Origin: Ignavibacteriae bacterium HGW-Ignavibacteriae-1
Lineage (GTDB): Bacteria; Bacteroidota; Ignavibacteria; Kapaibacteriales; UBA2268
Length of the DNA stretch: 64,000 nt
Assembly (NCBI GenBank): GCA_002839825.1
Contig: PGYU01000008.1
Coordinates: 1-64,000, forward strand
Direction of reading: 5' to 3'
Part shown: positions 18,191 to 26,654 of the stretch, one piece after another
Layout of the letters: every line of letters begins with the position of its first letter
How positions within the stretch are numbered: position 1 is the first letter of the stretch
Notes under the pieces: generated by a model
Told to the model about the DNA's origin: nothing
Databases searched by the model: none
What the model saw: only the letters and a program-made list of their open reading frames with translations
Made by a program: the position numbers and the translations under genes

Positions 18191-20317
18191 ATGAGCATTC
18201 TTACACTTCCATTTGGCAATAAAACAAAAGCAGAGGAAAACAGTATTCATAAATTTGGGCTGGACGCTCAATCCGATTTGGCATTTTTGCTCAAAGAATG
18301 TAAAATTCACCTCAATAAATTTAACGAACAAAAAATACGCAAAGCATTCATGATGTGTATGGACGCTCATGAAAATCAAATCCGTAATTCCGGTGACCCG
18401 TATTACACTCACCCACTTGAAGTTGCTCGCATTGTACTTAAAGAAATCCCATTGGACGAAACATCGGTAATTGCGGCTTTGTTGCATGATGTCCCCGACC
18501 AGGGCGACGTTTACCATATTAAAGACATCAGACTGGAATTTGGTTCTACCGTTGCTAATATAGTTGAAAATATATATCGAATCGGTCATATTGAAAACAA
18601 CAATCTACCGGTTGAAAATCAAGCTGAAAATTATCGAAAACTATTGATTTCATTATTCCGCGATGTAAGAATTATACTTATCAAATTAGCGGACAGACTT
18701 CACAATATGCGAACTTTGGAATATTTATCCGAGGATAGTAGAATCAAACTTTCCAGAGAAACCATGGATATATACGCACCATTTGCCAACCGATTTGGCT
18801 TGCGTAATTTGAAATGGGAATTGGAAGATTTAGCATTCAAATATCTGAATCAGGAAGCATACGAAGAAATCAGGACTGCATTGAATTTGTCGCGAGAAGA
18901 ACGCGAAGAATACATAAAGCAATTTATTAAACCAATAGAAGAAAGATTAGCTCAAGAGGAATTGCTCAAAAAGCTGAAAATCAAATATACAATTGACGGA
19001 AGACCAAAGCACCTATACTCAATTTACAATAAGATGCGTGCTCGAAGCAAAAGCATACATGAGTTATATGACCTATTTGCTGTTAGAGTAAATTTAGATA
19101 ACAAAGACCCTTATTTATGCCATTATGTTTATGGCGTTGTAGCGAGTATTTACAAGCCGGTACCTGAAACTTTCAAAGACTACATCAATAACCCCAAAAG
19201 AAACGGTTATCAATCCATTCACTCGGCAGTAGTCGGGCTGAATAACAGAATCGTCGAAATTCAAGTACGCAATATTTCCATGCACGACATAGCCGAAAAG
19301 GGTTTGGCAGCTCATTTCATCTATAAAAATCAAGTCGGTCAACACAGCATTCTCGAAAAGAAGCAAATAATGGAATGGGTGCAAGTTGTGAGGAGCATTT
19401 TCGAAAATGCCGGTTTGAACACAAACGAAGATATCATCAAAAATGTCCGGAATAATTTTCTTCTCGATGAAATTTACGTTTATACTCCAAACAATGAATT
19501 CAGGACACTTCCAAAGGATTCGACACCGCTTGACTTTGCTTTCGACATCCACACTCAAATCGGATACAGTTATATTGGTGCAAAAGTAAACGGCAAAATT
19601 GTTCCAATCGAACACAAACTCGAAAGTGGCGATATTGTAGAGATTCTGACATCTGAGCAACCTCAGCCAAAATCAGATTGGTTACAATATTTGGTGACTC
19701 CAAAAGCAAAATCAGCCATAATAAAATATCTAAAAGAGGAAGAAAAACACAATATTACCGAAGGGAAAAAGATTTGGAATGCCAAGCTGCAAGAGTATGC
19801 CATACGAATAGCCGATGATGAGATTGATAAAGTTGCTATCTCCCTTCAATTCCCCTCACAAGAAGATTTGTTTTTGGCAATTGCAAAGAAAAAAATTGAT
19901 TTAGAAAGGACGATGGAATTTATAAAATATAAGCTGAAAGACGGATTCAAAATAGGGAACGAACTACGTAAAATCGTAGATAGTACAAGTTCGACTTTAC
20001 TTTCATCCGATAATTACTTGCATTTCAGCGAGAAACTCGATTCTATTGAATTTGAGCGAAATGATAGAGGATTATTCGAACTGACTATCAACGTCTCAGT
20101 GAACGATAAGATTCAGATACTCGAAGAAATGAATTCTAAGATGATTTCGGTGAACGATATTGAATTGAAATCACTTTCTTACCAATCCGAAGGAAATATT
20201 TTGAAGGAACGAATAGAGCTCTTAGTCCCTGATAAGAAGCACATCAAGATGATTTTCGAGAACATTTGGAGTGTGCACGGAGTGATTTTAGTTGAAATTG
20301 ATAAAAATAAAAATTGA
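18191..20317 (+). CDS. RelA/SpoT-family (p)ppGpp synthetase with altered hydrolase motif
   Basis: The 708-residue long RSH protein has the full domain order. The HD hydrolase is at about 55-210 (YTHPLEVARI, LLHDVPDQ, KLADRLHNMRTL). The synthetase is at about 265-380 (GRPKHLYSIYNKM, FKDYINNPKRNGYQSIHS, EIQVRN). TGS starts near IYVYTPNNEF, and the C-terminal helical and ACT-like region follows. It should make the stringent-response alarmone. The hydrolase keeps the metal ligands (H99, D100, D in LADR). However, the next residues are P-D-Q where active hydrolases have an I/V-E-D motif, so the catalytic E-D pair is E to D and D to Q. Hydrolysis may be weakened; whether another hydrolase exists is unknown. 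Confidence 0.95.
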   Translation: MSILTLPFGNKTKAEENSIHKFGLDAQSDLAFLLKECKIHLNKFNEQKIRKAFMMCMDAHENQIRNSGDPYYTHPLEVARIVLKEIPLDETSVIAALLHDVPDQGDVYHIKDIRLEFGSTVANIVENIYRIGHIENNNLPVENQAENYRKLLISLFRDVRIILIKLADRLHNMRTLEYLSEDSRIKLSRETMDIYAPFANRFGLRNLKWELEDLAFKYLNQEAYEEIRTALNLSREEREEYIKQFIKPIEERLAQEELLKKLKIKYTIDGRPKHLYSIYNKMRARSKSIHELYDLFAVRVNLDNKDPYLCHYVYGVVASIYKPVPETFKDYINNPKRNGYQSIHSAVVGLNNRIVEIQVRNISMHDIAEKGLAAHFIYKNQVGQHSILEKKQIMEWVQVVRSIFENAGLNTNEDIIKNVRNNFLLDEIYVYTPNNEFRTLPKDSTPLDFAFDIHTQIGYSYIGAKVNGKIVPIEHKLESGDIVEILTSEQPQPKSDWLQYLVTPKAKSAIIKYLKEEEKHNITEGKKIWNAKLQEYAIRIADDEIDKVAISLQFPSQEDLFLAIAKKKIDLERTMEFIKYKLKDGFKIGNELRKIVDSTSSTLLSSDNYLHFSEKLDSIEFERNDRGLFELTINVSVNDKIQILEEMNSKMISVNDIELKSLSYQSEGNILKERIELLVPDKKHIKMIFENIWSVHGVILVEIDKNKN

Positions 20318-20344
20318 AGTTAATAACTTTTTTATTTATTTTTG
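20313..20344 (+). promoter_or_regulatory. Candidate promoter for nuoJ-nuoK
   Basis: ATTG at 20313-20316, a 20-bp spacer and a perfect TATTTTTG (TAnnTTTG) at 20337-20344 lie 37 bp before the GTG start of nuoJ. It overlaps the stop of the RelA/SpoT gene, and it supports separate transcription of the pair. Confidence 0.45.
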
Positions 20345-20380
20345 AAAAGATGATGTTAGTATAATATAAAGTAAGCAATC

Positions 20381-20893
20381 GTGAATTTGACACTAATACT
20401 ATTTATGATATTGGGAACCTTAGCAATAGGTTCGGCAATCGTAACTATCGCAAGCAGGCATCCCGTGCGTTCTGCAATGGCTTTAGTCTTGCATTTCTTC
20501 ATGTTGTCGGGTTTGTATCTGACACTAAATGCTCAATTTATCGCAGCCATTCAAATATTAGTCTATGCAGGAGCCATAATGGTGCTTGTCATATTCGTAA
20601 TCATGTTGCTCAACCTGTCGAACGAAGAGAAACTGAAACTAAAGCTTTCCTCTCGTTATGTACTCGGTTGGGTGTTTGGTTCTGCTCTCGCATTCCTTTT
20701 GATGACACTGTATATCACTCACTCAAGTTTCAGCCAATTCAACCAAGAAACCGCCGCTGCAGTAGGCACCGTCAACAATCTGGGTAACGAACTTTTCACC
20801 AATTACATCGTCCCCATTGAGCTGATTGGTGTATTGCTTACCGTTACAATCGTTGGGGCATTAGTATTAGCAAAAAAGAAGTTAGAAAATTAA
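20381..20893 (+). CDS. nuoJ: NADH-quinone oxidoreductase subunit J
   Basis: The 170-residue membrane subunit of complex I has five predicted helices. Family features are ASRHPVRSAMALVLHFFMLSG and QFIAAIQILVYAGAIMVLVIFVIMLLN, which is the most conserved part of NuoJ/ND6. The start is GTG at 20381; no ATG restores the N-terminal helix. It is followed by nuoK after 13 bp. No other nuo gene lies within the window, so the pair is separated from the remaining complex I genes (unless a second copy exists elsewhere). Confidence 0.95.
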   Translation: MNLTLILFMILGTLAIGSAIVTIASRHPVRSAMALVLHFFMLSGLYLTLNAQFIAAIQILVYAGAIMVLVIFVIMLLNLSNEEKLKLKLSSRYVLGWVFGSALAFLLMTLYITHSSFSQFNQETAAAVGTVNNLGNELFTNYIVPIELIGVLLTVTIVGALVLAKKKLEN

Positions 20894-20906
20894 AAAGTAA
20901 AAAATT

Positions 20907-21215
20907 ATGCAAGCAATACCCATAGAATATTACCTCGTTTTGTCGGGCATCATCTTTTCGATTGGTACGATAGGAGTTATTACCCGCCGCAATGCAATTA
21001 TCATTTTCATGTCAATCGAATTGATGTTGAATTCTGTCAATCTCACCTTTGTAGGCTTTGCAGCAAATTTTGGCGACTCCTCCGGACAAGTATTTGTATT
21101 TTTTGTCATGTCTGTAGCCGCAGCCGAAGCCGCCATCGGATTAGCAATCGTCATCGCCCTCTTCAGAATCAAACAAACCGTCAACGTTGATGAAATCAAC
21201 ATCTTGAAGTGGTAG
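20907..21215 (+). CDS. nuoK: NADH-quinone oxidoreductase subunit K
   Basis: The 102-residue subunit has three helices and is full length for the family. It contains the conserved [19 protein letters not shown] start, [21 protein letters not shown] with the membrane Glu needed for proton pumping, and [17 protein letters not shown] with the second Glu. It is translated 13 bp after nuoJ. It is ended by the hairpin at 21253. Confidence 0.97.
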   Translation: MQAIPIEYYLVLSGIIFSIGTIGVITRRNAIIIFMSIELMLNSVNLTFVGFAANFGDSSGQVFVFFVMSVAAAEAAIGLAIVIALFRIKQTVNVDEINILKW

Positions 21216-21252
21216 AGGAAAAGGGAAGGTTTTGAAAGAAGTCGTTTAAGCA

Positions 21253-21288
21253 CATAACCCACGGTTGAAACCGTGGGCTATGTTTTTT
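21253..21288. terminator. Hairpin terminator after nuoK, GC-rich palindrome
   Basis: CATAACCCACGG / CCGTGGGCTATG (21253-21264, 21271-21282) form a 12-bp stem with one A-C mismatch and a 6-nt loop, followed by T6. It lies between convergent nuoK and the sorting-domain gene at 21299. The core CCCACGGTTGAAACCGTGGG may be a dispersed palindrome reused as terminator. Confidence 0.75.
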
Positions 21289-21298
21289 ATACGCCATC

Positions 21299-22171
21299 CT
21301 ATTCTTTTACAAACGGTAAGAAGCGATTGCCGATTTTGACGAAATAGGTGCCGGTAGTCAAATCGGATACATTAATTCTAACTTCATCGCCTGCAGAGAG
21401 GGTCGGAGTGAGGGATTTGATTTCTACTCCCAGCACGTTAAATATTTGCACCATAGAAGCTTCTGAAGGTATTGCTTCGATTGTGATATAATCTGATGTA
21501 GGATTTGGATAAATCATGAAGTTGTTGGCAAATGCATCATCAACTGATGCTTCGGTCAAGCATTGAACTTGAAGACTGATGGCATGTGCTGAACACATTT
21601 GCTCCATTTCGCCCTTTTCCATAATTGCTCCCCACATAGGGTCTCCATATTCAATGACAGGGATACCTCCGTTCAAAAACAAGGCTATCATAAAAACATC
21701 AGGTTCGAGTGCATAAAATTCTGAAAATGCAGCTGATGAACGAAAAGCAGCTGCCGCTTTGTCGCTATTTTCCCATGCAAAATCGTCTAAAGATTGCTCT
21801 AATTCTATCGGTAATCCACTGTCGAGAACTTCTGAGGCATCGAATTCTTCAATTATATATCCGCCGAGCATTGGTTTGAATACTACATAGCCGCGAAAAT
21901 CTGATCGCTCTTCATTTGTAAATATGTACATCCATAAGTCGCCCTTTCCGGTTGAAACATCAAATCTCATTTCGAGTGTTTGACCAAAAAATTCAACGTC
22001 TTGATTCACTGATGTTACAAAAATCAGTTCGGGAGCAACCATTCCGTCATCAATGACTCTTTCGCGAACAGAAGGAATCGGTTCGGTCGCGAGTTGTTTT
22101 TGCATAAATTGGCTTTCGGCTGTGTATGTTACTAAGAGTGCTAATAAACTTAGTATAATAAAATTTTTCAT
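21299..22171 (-). CDS. Secreted protein with type IX sorting domain, unknown function
   Basis: The 290-residue protein has signal peptide MKNFIILSLLALLVTYTAES and a C-terminal sorting domain from MIYPNPTSDYITIEA to GTYFVKIGNRFLPFVKE. The middle 200 residues contain no motif I recognise. The sorting domain is the closest in the window to that of the Asp-box protein at 5083-6492 (shared KIGNR/RIGNR ending) and serves as a reference without hairpin insertions. It lies divergent to the helicase gene. Confidence 0.8.
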   Translation of the reverse strand: MKNFIILSLLALLVTYTAESQFMQKQLATEPIPSVRERVIDDGMVAPELIFVTSVNQDVEFFGQTLEMRFDVSTGKGDLWMYIFTNEERSDFRGYVVFKPMLGGYIIEEFDASEVLDSGLPIELEQSLDDFAWENSDKAAAAFRSSAAFSEFYALEPDVFMIALFLNGGIPVIEYGDPMWGAIMEKGEMEQMCSAHAISLQVQCLTEASVDDAFANNFMIYPNPTSDYITIEAIPSEASMVQIFNVLGVEIKSLTPTLSAGDEVRINVSDLTTGTYFVKIGNRFLPFVKE

Positions 22172-22223
22172 AAAAGTACCTAATTATTGTTAACTATATT
22201 TGTAAATTATACAATACAATACG

Positions 22224-24242
22224 ATGAAAATTCGAAAAAGTTATACAGTGAAAAAAATTATTTTAAAGAAAACTAAATATGATGATGTAGGAATACAAAA
22301 ATCATATAAAATAAATTACCAACAGGATTTGAACCTTAGCCAATACGAAGCAGTCATGCACAATAAGGGTCCGGCGTTAGTAATTGCAGGTGCTGGCACA
22401 GGCAAAACTCGCACTCTGATTTACCGCGTTTCGCGATTGATTGAGGACGGTATCCCGCCTGAATCTATACTGTTGCTGACTTTTACTCGCAAGGCTTCGC
22501 AAGAAATGCTTTCCCGTGCAGCACTACTTCTTGATGGACGAGCAGAAAGCGTCTCAGGAGGTACTTTTCATTCATTTGCGTCGTTAATTTTGCGTCAATA
22601 TGCTCAAGTAATGGGCTATGCCTCAAATTTCACAATACTCGACCAGAGCGACTCTCAAGATGTGATAAATTTGCTGCGCCACGAATATGCAGGGAAAAAT
22701 GAAAAGCGGAGATTCCCTACTAAAGCGACTATCAGCAAGATTTGGAGTCTCGCAGTCAATACGCAATCAAGTGTTGATGATTTAATCGAAGACCAATTTC
22801 CTTGGTATTTGAATGATACAGACAAGGTCAAAGAACTGATTTTCAAGTATATCGAGTACAAAAAGCGCTACCAATTGATGGATTACGATGATTTATTACT
22901 GAATTTGCTTTTTCTGATGAAAAATCATCCCGATGTGCTTGAGAAAATCAACAAAAAATATACTCAGGTTATGGTTGACGAATATCAAGATACCAACAGA
23001 TTGCAACATGAGATAATATTATTTTTGGCAGGGAAAAATCAAAACATTTTGGCTGTGGGCGACGATGCACAATCAATTTACAGCTTTCGGGGTGCAAATT
23101 ACCAAAATATAATGTTCTTCCCGAATTCATTCGAAGAGTGCAAGGTTTATAAAATTGAAGAAAATTACCGAAGCATTCAGCCGATACTGAATTTCAGCAA
23201 TACACTTATGAGTTCGGCAATATTCAAGTATGAGAAAAATCTATTTTCCAAACGCGAATCTGAAGAGATGCCCAAAATAGTTATGATGCAAACCGAGCGA
23301 ATGCAATCTAAGTTTATAGTCCAGCAAGTATTGGAGCATCGCGAAGAAAATATTCCGCTCGAAGATATGGCGATTTTGTTCAGGTCATCGTTTCATGCAT
23401 TTGATTTAGAAATCGAACTCGAAAAAGCAAATATTCCATTCCGAAAATTTGGCGGATTGAAGTTCATGGAAGTTGCTCACGTGAAGGATATAATCGCTTA
23501 TTTACGAATTTTGGCAAATCCGATTGATGCGGTAAGTTGGCAACGAGTGTTGAAAATATTGCCCGGCGTTGGACCGATGACGGTTGACAAGGTGCTCGAA
23601 CAAATTTCGGACAATCAAGTCAATACTTCCGATTATACGCAATTAGACAGCGGTCTGCGCTCATTTGAGCACATTAACAAATTATTCAAAAACCTTGGCG
23701 ATGTTTCAAAATCGAAATTGAGTATAGCCGATAAAACAGCATTATTGACCGAGTATTACAGACCTTATCTACAAGAAAAGTATGACGATTGGCAAAAGCG
23801 ATGGAAAGACCTCGAAACATTAATTTCGATATCGGAGCGCTACCGTTCCTTGGATAATTTCCTGAACGAATTATCGCTCGACCCGCCCAATGAATCAGTT
23901 TCGGAGTTGACACCGGAATCGAAGGAAGAGGAATATCTCACGCTTTCGACGATTCACTCAGCCAAAGGGCTCGAGTGGCGAGTCGTGTTTTTGATTTGGG
24001 CTTTGGAAGGGAAATTTCCTTCGTCAAAATCATCAGATTCGATAGACCAAATGGAAGAAGAACGAAGATTGTTCTACGTGGCTTGCACTCGCGCTAAGGA
24101 TTATCTCTATGTCACATATCCAACCAATATTTTCGACCGCGAATCGGGGTTTGTGTTGAGCGAACCGTCACGATTTCTTGAAAATATCAACGATGAGTTC
24201 GCCGAAAGATATGTGGTTTCTGAGGAGGACGACGAAGAGTGA
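22224..24242 (+). CDS. UvrD/Rep-family ATP-dependent DNA helicase
   Basis: The 672-residue superfamily 1 helicase shows all main motifs. Q motif and Walker A are in NLSQYEAV and AGAGTGKTRTL, Walker B in MVDEYQDTN, motif III in VGDDAQSIYSFRGA, motif IV in IEENYRS, motif V in STIHSAKGLEWRVVFL, and motif VI in EERRLFYVACTRAKDYLY. It is likely a repair or replication-restart helicase like PcrA/UvrD; its 672 residues are at the short end. Stop and start of the following glycosyltransferase gene overlap (GTGA), so they are translationally coupled. A TATATTTG box at 22195 is a possible promoter element. Confidence 0.95.
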   Translation: MKIRKSYTVKKIILKKTKYDDVGIQKSYKINYQQDLNLSQYEAVMHNKGPALVIAGAGTGKTRTLIYRVSRLIEDGIPPESILLLTFTRKASQEMLSRAALLLDGRAESVSGGTFHSFASLILRQYAQVMGYASNFTILDQSDSQDVINLLRHEYAGKNEKRRFPTKATISKIWSLAVNTQSSVDDLIEDQFPWYLNDTDKVKELIFKYIEYKKRYQLMDYDDLLLNLLFLMKNHPDVLEKINKKYTQVMVDEYQDTNRLQHEIILFLAGKNQNILAVGDDAQSIYSFRGANYQNIMFFPNSFEECKVYKIEENYRSIQPILNFSNTLMSSAIFKYEKNLFSKRESEEMPKIVMMQTERMQSKFIVQQVLEHREENIPLEDMAILFRSSFHAFDLEIELEKANIPFRKFGGLKFMEVAHVKDIIAYLRILANPIDAVSWQRVLKILPGVGPMTVDKVLEQISDNQVNTSDYTQLDSGLRSFEHINKLFKNLGDVSKSKLSIADKTALLTEYYRPYLQEKYDDWQKRWKDLETLISISERYRSLDNFLNELSLDPPNESVSELTPESKEEEYLTLSTIHSAKGLEWRVVFLIWALEGKFPSSKSSDSIDQMEEERRLFYVACTRAKDYLYVTYPTNIFDRESGFVLSEPSRFLENINDEFAERYVVSEEDDEE

Positions 24243-25429
24243 GCCGGAAACGCATACTTTTTCTGACGACTCGATTTCCCTATCCCCCGATTGGAGGCGA
24301 TAAGTTAAAAGCATTTAACATGCTCAAAATTTTAGCGAAGCATTATGATGTGAAGATGATTGCTTGGAGTTATCGAAATTTGCCGAGTATTTCCGATTTG
24401 GAAATTGTCAAATCACTCGGCGTTGAAGTCGAAGTTTTGAAGTTCGACCCGCTTGAAGGTGCTTTGAATAGTGGATTGAAGTTATTTTCCAAATTACCTT
24501 TCGAGATTTCCTTTTATAATTTGAGTGAATTTCGTTCTGCGGTTTTAAAAAGTGTGAAAAACGATAATATTGATGTTGTTGTAGCATTTTTTATGCGCTC
24601 GGGAGAATTTGTCAAGGATTTGCAAATCAAAAAACTCTTAGTTGCCGAAGATTGCAGGACATTATATCAACAGCGTTCGTATGAGCAAACTGACAAATTT
24701 TTGCAAAAAATCGTCCGATACCATGAATGGAAAAAACTGCAAAAGTATGAGAAGGAAATGATGGACAAATTCGATGCTGTAAGTTTCGTAACCGAGCACG
24801 ATATTTCGAGCATCAGGAAAATTAATCCAAGTGGAAATTATCACATTCTGACAAACGGAACCGATGTTGTGCATTACAATAATAGTTCTGAGCGCGAACC
24901 CAAAACCTTACTATTCGCAGGAAAGATGAATGTACATTCTAATCAAATTTCTGCAATTCAACTCGCTAAGGAAATATTTCCATCCGTTGCAAAAGCTATT
25001 CCGGATGTCAAATTGATTATTGCCGGTGCTGATATGAATGCGGAAATCCGAAATCTCGCATCGGAAAATATCGAAATTATCGAAAATGTCAGCGATATGC
25101 TTTCGCTCTACCAAAGAGCCACAATATTCGTCAATCCGCACCGAGGAGGCTCCGGAATCCAGAATAAACTATTGGAAGCATTATCATGCGGATGCCCTGT
25201 TGTCACGACTACAACCGGCAATCAGGGAATCAACGGTGTTGACGGGCAGCATTTAGTAATCGCTGATGACAGCAATGATTTTGCCCGGAAAATCATAAAA
25301 CTGCTTGGCGATGAAGATTTGAGAGCCAAAATTGGCATTGAGGCAAGGAATTTGATTCTCCAGACACACACTTGGGATGTGGTCGAATCACAACTTTTAT
25401 CAATTATGAATGGAATTTTGGATGAATAA
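24239..25429 (+). CDS. Glycosyltransferase family 4-like protein
   Basis: The 396-residue GT-B glycosyltransferase begins with GTG at 24239, overlapping the helicase stop by 4 bp. The N-terminus RILFLTTRFPYPPIGGDKLKAF is the acceptor-side motif of the sugar-transferase group that includes the exosortase-associated enzymes. The donor side has LLFAGKMNVHSN, IFVNPHRGGSGIQNKLLEALSCGCPVVTT, and the E-x7-E motif (the G-x-G/NKLLEALSCG region) that binds the nucleotide sugar. It overlaps the HAD phosphatase gene by 8 bp. Together they suggest an activated-sugar or lipid-linked glycan step; the sugars are unknown. Confidence 0.9.
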   Translation: MSRKRILFLTTRFPYPPIGGDKLKAFNMLKILAKHYDVKMIAWSYRNLPSISDLEIVKSLGVEVEVLKFDPLEGALNSGLKLFSKLPFEISFYNLSEFRSAVLKSVKNDNIDVVVAFFMRSGEFVKDLQIKKLLVAEDCRTLYQQRSYEQTDKFLQKIVRYHEWKKLQKYEKEMMDKFDAVSFVTEHDISSIRKINPSGNYHILTNGTDVVHYNNSSEREPKTLLFAGKMNVHSNQISAIQLAKEIFPSVAKAIPDVKLIIAGADMNAEIRNLASENIEIIENVSDMLSLYQRATIFVNPHRGGSGIQNKLLEALSCGCPVVTTTTGNQGINGVDGQHLVIADDSNDFARKIIKLLGDEDLRAKIGIEARNLILQTHTWDVVESQLLSIMNGILDE

Positions 25430-25949
25430 AGCGATTTTTTTTGATAGAGACGGAATTATAAATAAACGGCTCGTGGACGAATATGTCTGTAAAATTGAAG
25501 ATTTTGAATTGATGGATGAAATCATCGGCATTTTAAAATATGTTAAAATGAAAGGATATCTGGCGATTGTTATTACAAATCAACAAGGAATTGGCAAGGG
25601 TTTGATGAGCGAAGATGATTTGATAATACTTCATGACTACATGCAAAATATTTTGCAAGAACGAGCCGGAGAAAGATTCGATGCAATTTTTTATTGCCCG
25701 GAACTTGCGGAAAGTAATCATCCGCGCAGAAAACCAAATCCGGGAATGATTTTGGAAGCGATGGAATTGTTTGACATAGACCCAAAGCAATCTTTGATGA
25801 TTGGCGATAGCATTTCGGACGCTCAAGCTGCTATCAACGCAGGTATCAAGGGCATCTTAATCGGTGATTTTGAGTTTGAACATTCGGATGTCATCGTTTT
25901 GCCTGACTTGAAAAACTTACTTGTAAATATTAATCATTCAATTACGTGA
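25422..25949 (+). CDS. HAD-family phosphatase, GmhB-like
   Basis: The protein has 175 residues from the ATG at 25422, which overlaps the upstream stop by 8 bp; an ATG at 25410 is an alternative but adds only MEFW. HAD motif I is FFDRDG with nucleophile Asp8 and Asp10. Motif II is in VITNQQGIGKGLM, and motifs III/IV are KPNPGM and IGDSISDAQAAINAG. The size and the QQGIGKG and CPE-NHPRRKPNPGM pattern resemble heptose-1,7-bisphosphate phosphatase (GmhB) and histidinol-phosphatase-like HADs. The family's zinc-binding cysteines are only partly present. It likely serves surface sugar synthesis with the upstream glycosyltransferase. Confidence 0.87.
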   Translation: MNKAIFFDRDGIINKRLVDEYVCKIEDFELMDEIIGILKYVKMKGYLAIVITNQQGIGKGLMSEDDLIILHDYMQNILQERAGERFDAIFYCPELAESNHPRRKPNPGMILEAMELFDIDPKQSLMIGDSISDAQAAINAGIKGILIGDFEFEHSDVIVLPDLKNLLVNINHSIT

Positions 25950-25980
25950 TTTTTATTTTAAGATAGAGAAGTTTGCGAAT

Positions 25981-26643
25981 ATGTTTGAAATGGCAATTGA
26001 ATTTTTAAATACCGTTCCTTGGTATTGGGTACTAGTAATAGCCTTCATGACGACACTTATAGAGAATATTTTCCCTCCTGCGCCCGGCGATTCGATTGTA
26101 GTATTTACAGGCACTCTAATAGGAATCGGCGTAGTGGGTTTTGTACCATTGCTTTTAGTTTCTACACTCGGTTCAACTCTCGGTTTTGCCATAATGTTTT
26201 ATTTTGGTTCGACCTTTGACCGGAAAGTTATTGAATCGGGAAAATTTAAGTTTATTTCCCGAGAAGCCTTAATAAAAGTAGAAAAGTGGTTTCAAATATA
26301 TGGTTACCGTCTTATAGTCGCAAATAGATTTCTGTCAGGCACACGCGCTGTGATTTCATTTTTTGCAGGAATGTCAAAATTAGACTTTACAAAGACAATT
26401 ATTTTATCTGCACTGAGCTCTCTGATTTGGAATTCGATTTTGTTGTATTTTGGTTATGCTTTTGGGGATAATTGGGAAAAAATTGACGAATACCTTTCGC
26501 TTTATGGCAAGATTATATTCCCTGTTGCAGGGTTGATTATTGTCTTTTTCATAGTTCGTTGGTTTATTAATAATAAGAACGGTTCAAACGGTAAAAATAA
26601 AAAAGAGCCCCAGGAAAAACCTGAGACTCTTGAGAAATCATAA
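25981..26643 (+). CDS. DedA-family (VTT-domain) membrane protein
   Basis: The 220-residue membrane protein has the family signatures TTLIENIFPPAPGDSIVVFTG near the N-terminus and NRFLSGTRAVISFFAGMSKLDF in the centre, with the conserved Glu and Arg. About five helices follow. DedA proteins act in lipid (undecaprenyl phosphate or phospholipid) scrambling and membrane homeostasis. The hydrophilic tail of about 25 Lys/Glu residues carries, in its DNA, the terminator of the convergent gene. It is the last gene of the helicase-glycosyltransferase-phosphatase run. Confidence 0.93.
   Translation: MFEMAIEFLNTVPWYWVLVIAFMTTLIENIFPPAPGDSIVVFTGTLIGIGVVGFVPLLLVSTLGSTLGFAIMFYFGSTFDRKVIESGKFKFISREALIKVEKWFQIYGYRLIVANRFLSGTRAVISFFAGMSKLDFTKTIILSALSSLIWNSILLYFGYAFGDNWEKIDEYLSLYGKIIFPVAGLIIVFFIVRWFINNKNGSNGKNKKEPQEKPETLEKS
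26592..26631 (-). terminator. Terminator of the FN3 protein gene inside the 3' end of dedA
   Basis: Read on the minus strand, AAGAGTCTCAGG and CCTGGGGCTCTT (26603-26614 with 26620-26631) form a 12-bp stem with two G-U pairs and a 5-nt loop. It is followed by T-rich sequence. It is encoded within the last dedA codons. Confidence 0.65.
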
Positions 26644-26654
26644 AAATTTGAATT

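Noticed and set aside
19115-19660. 181-codon minus-strand frame inside the RelA/SpoT gene
   Set aside because: Opposite strand of a fully supported gene; no motif and no start signal.
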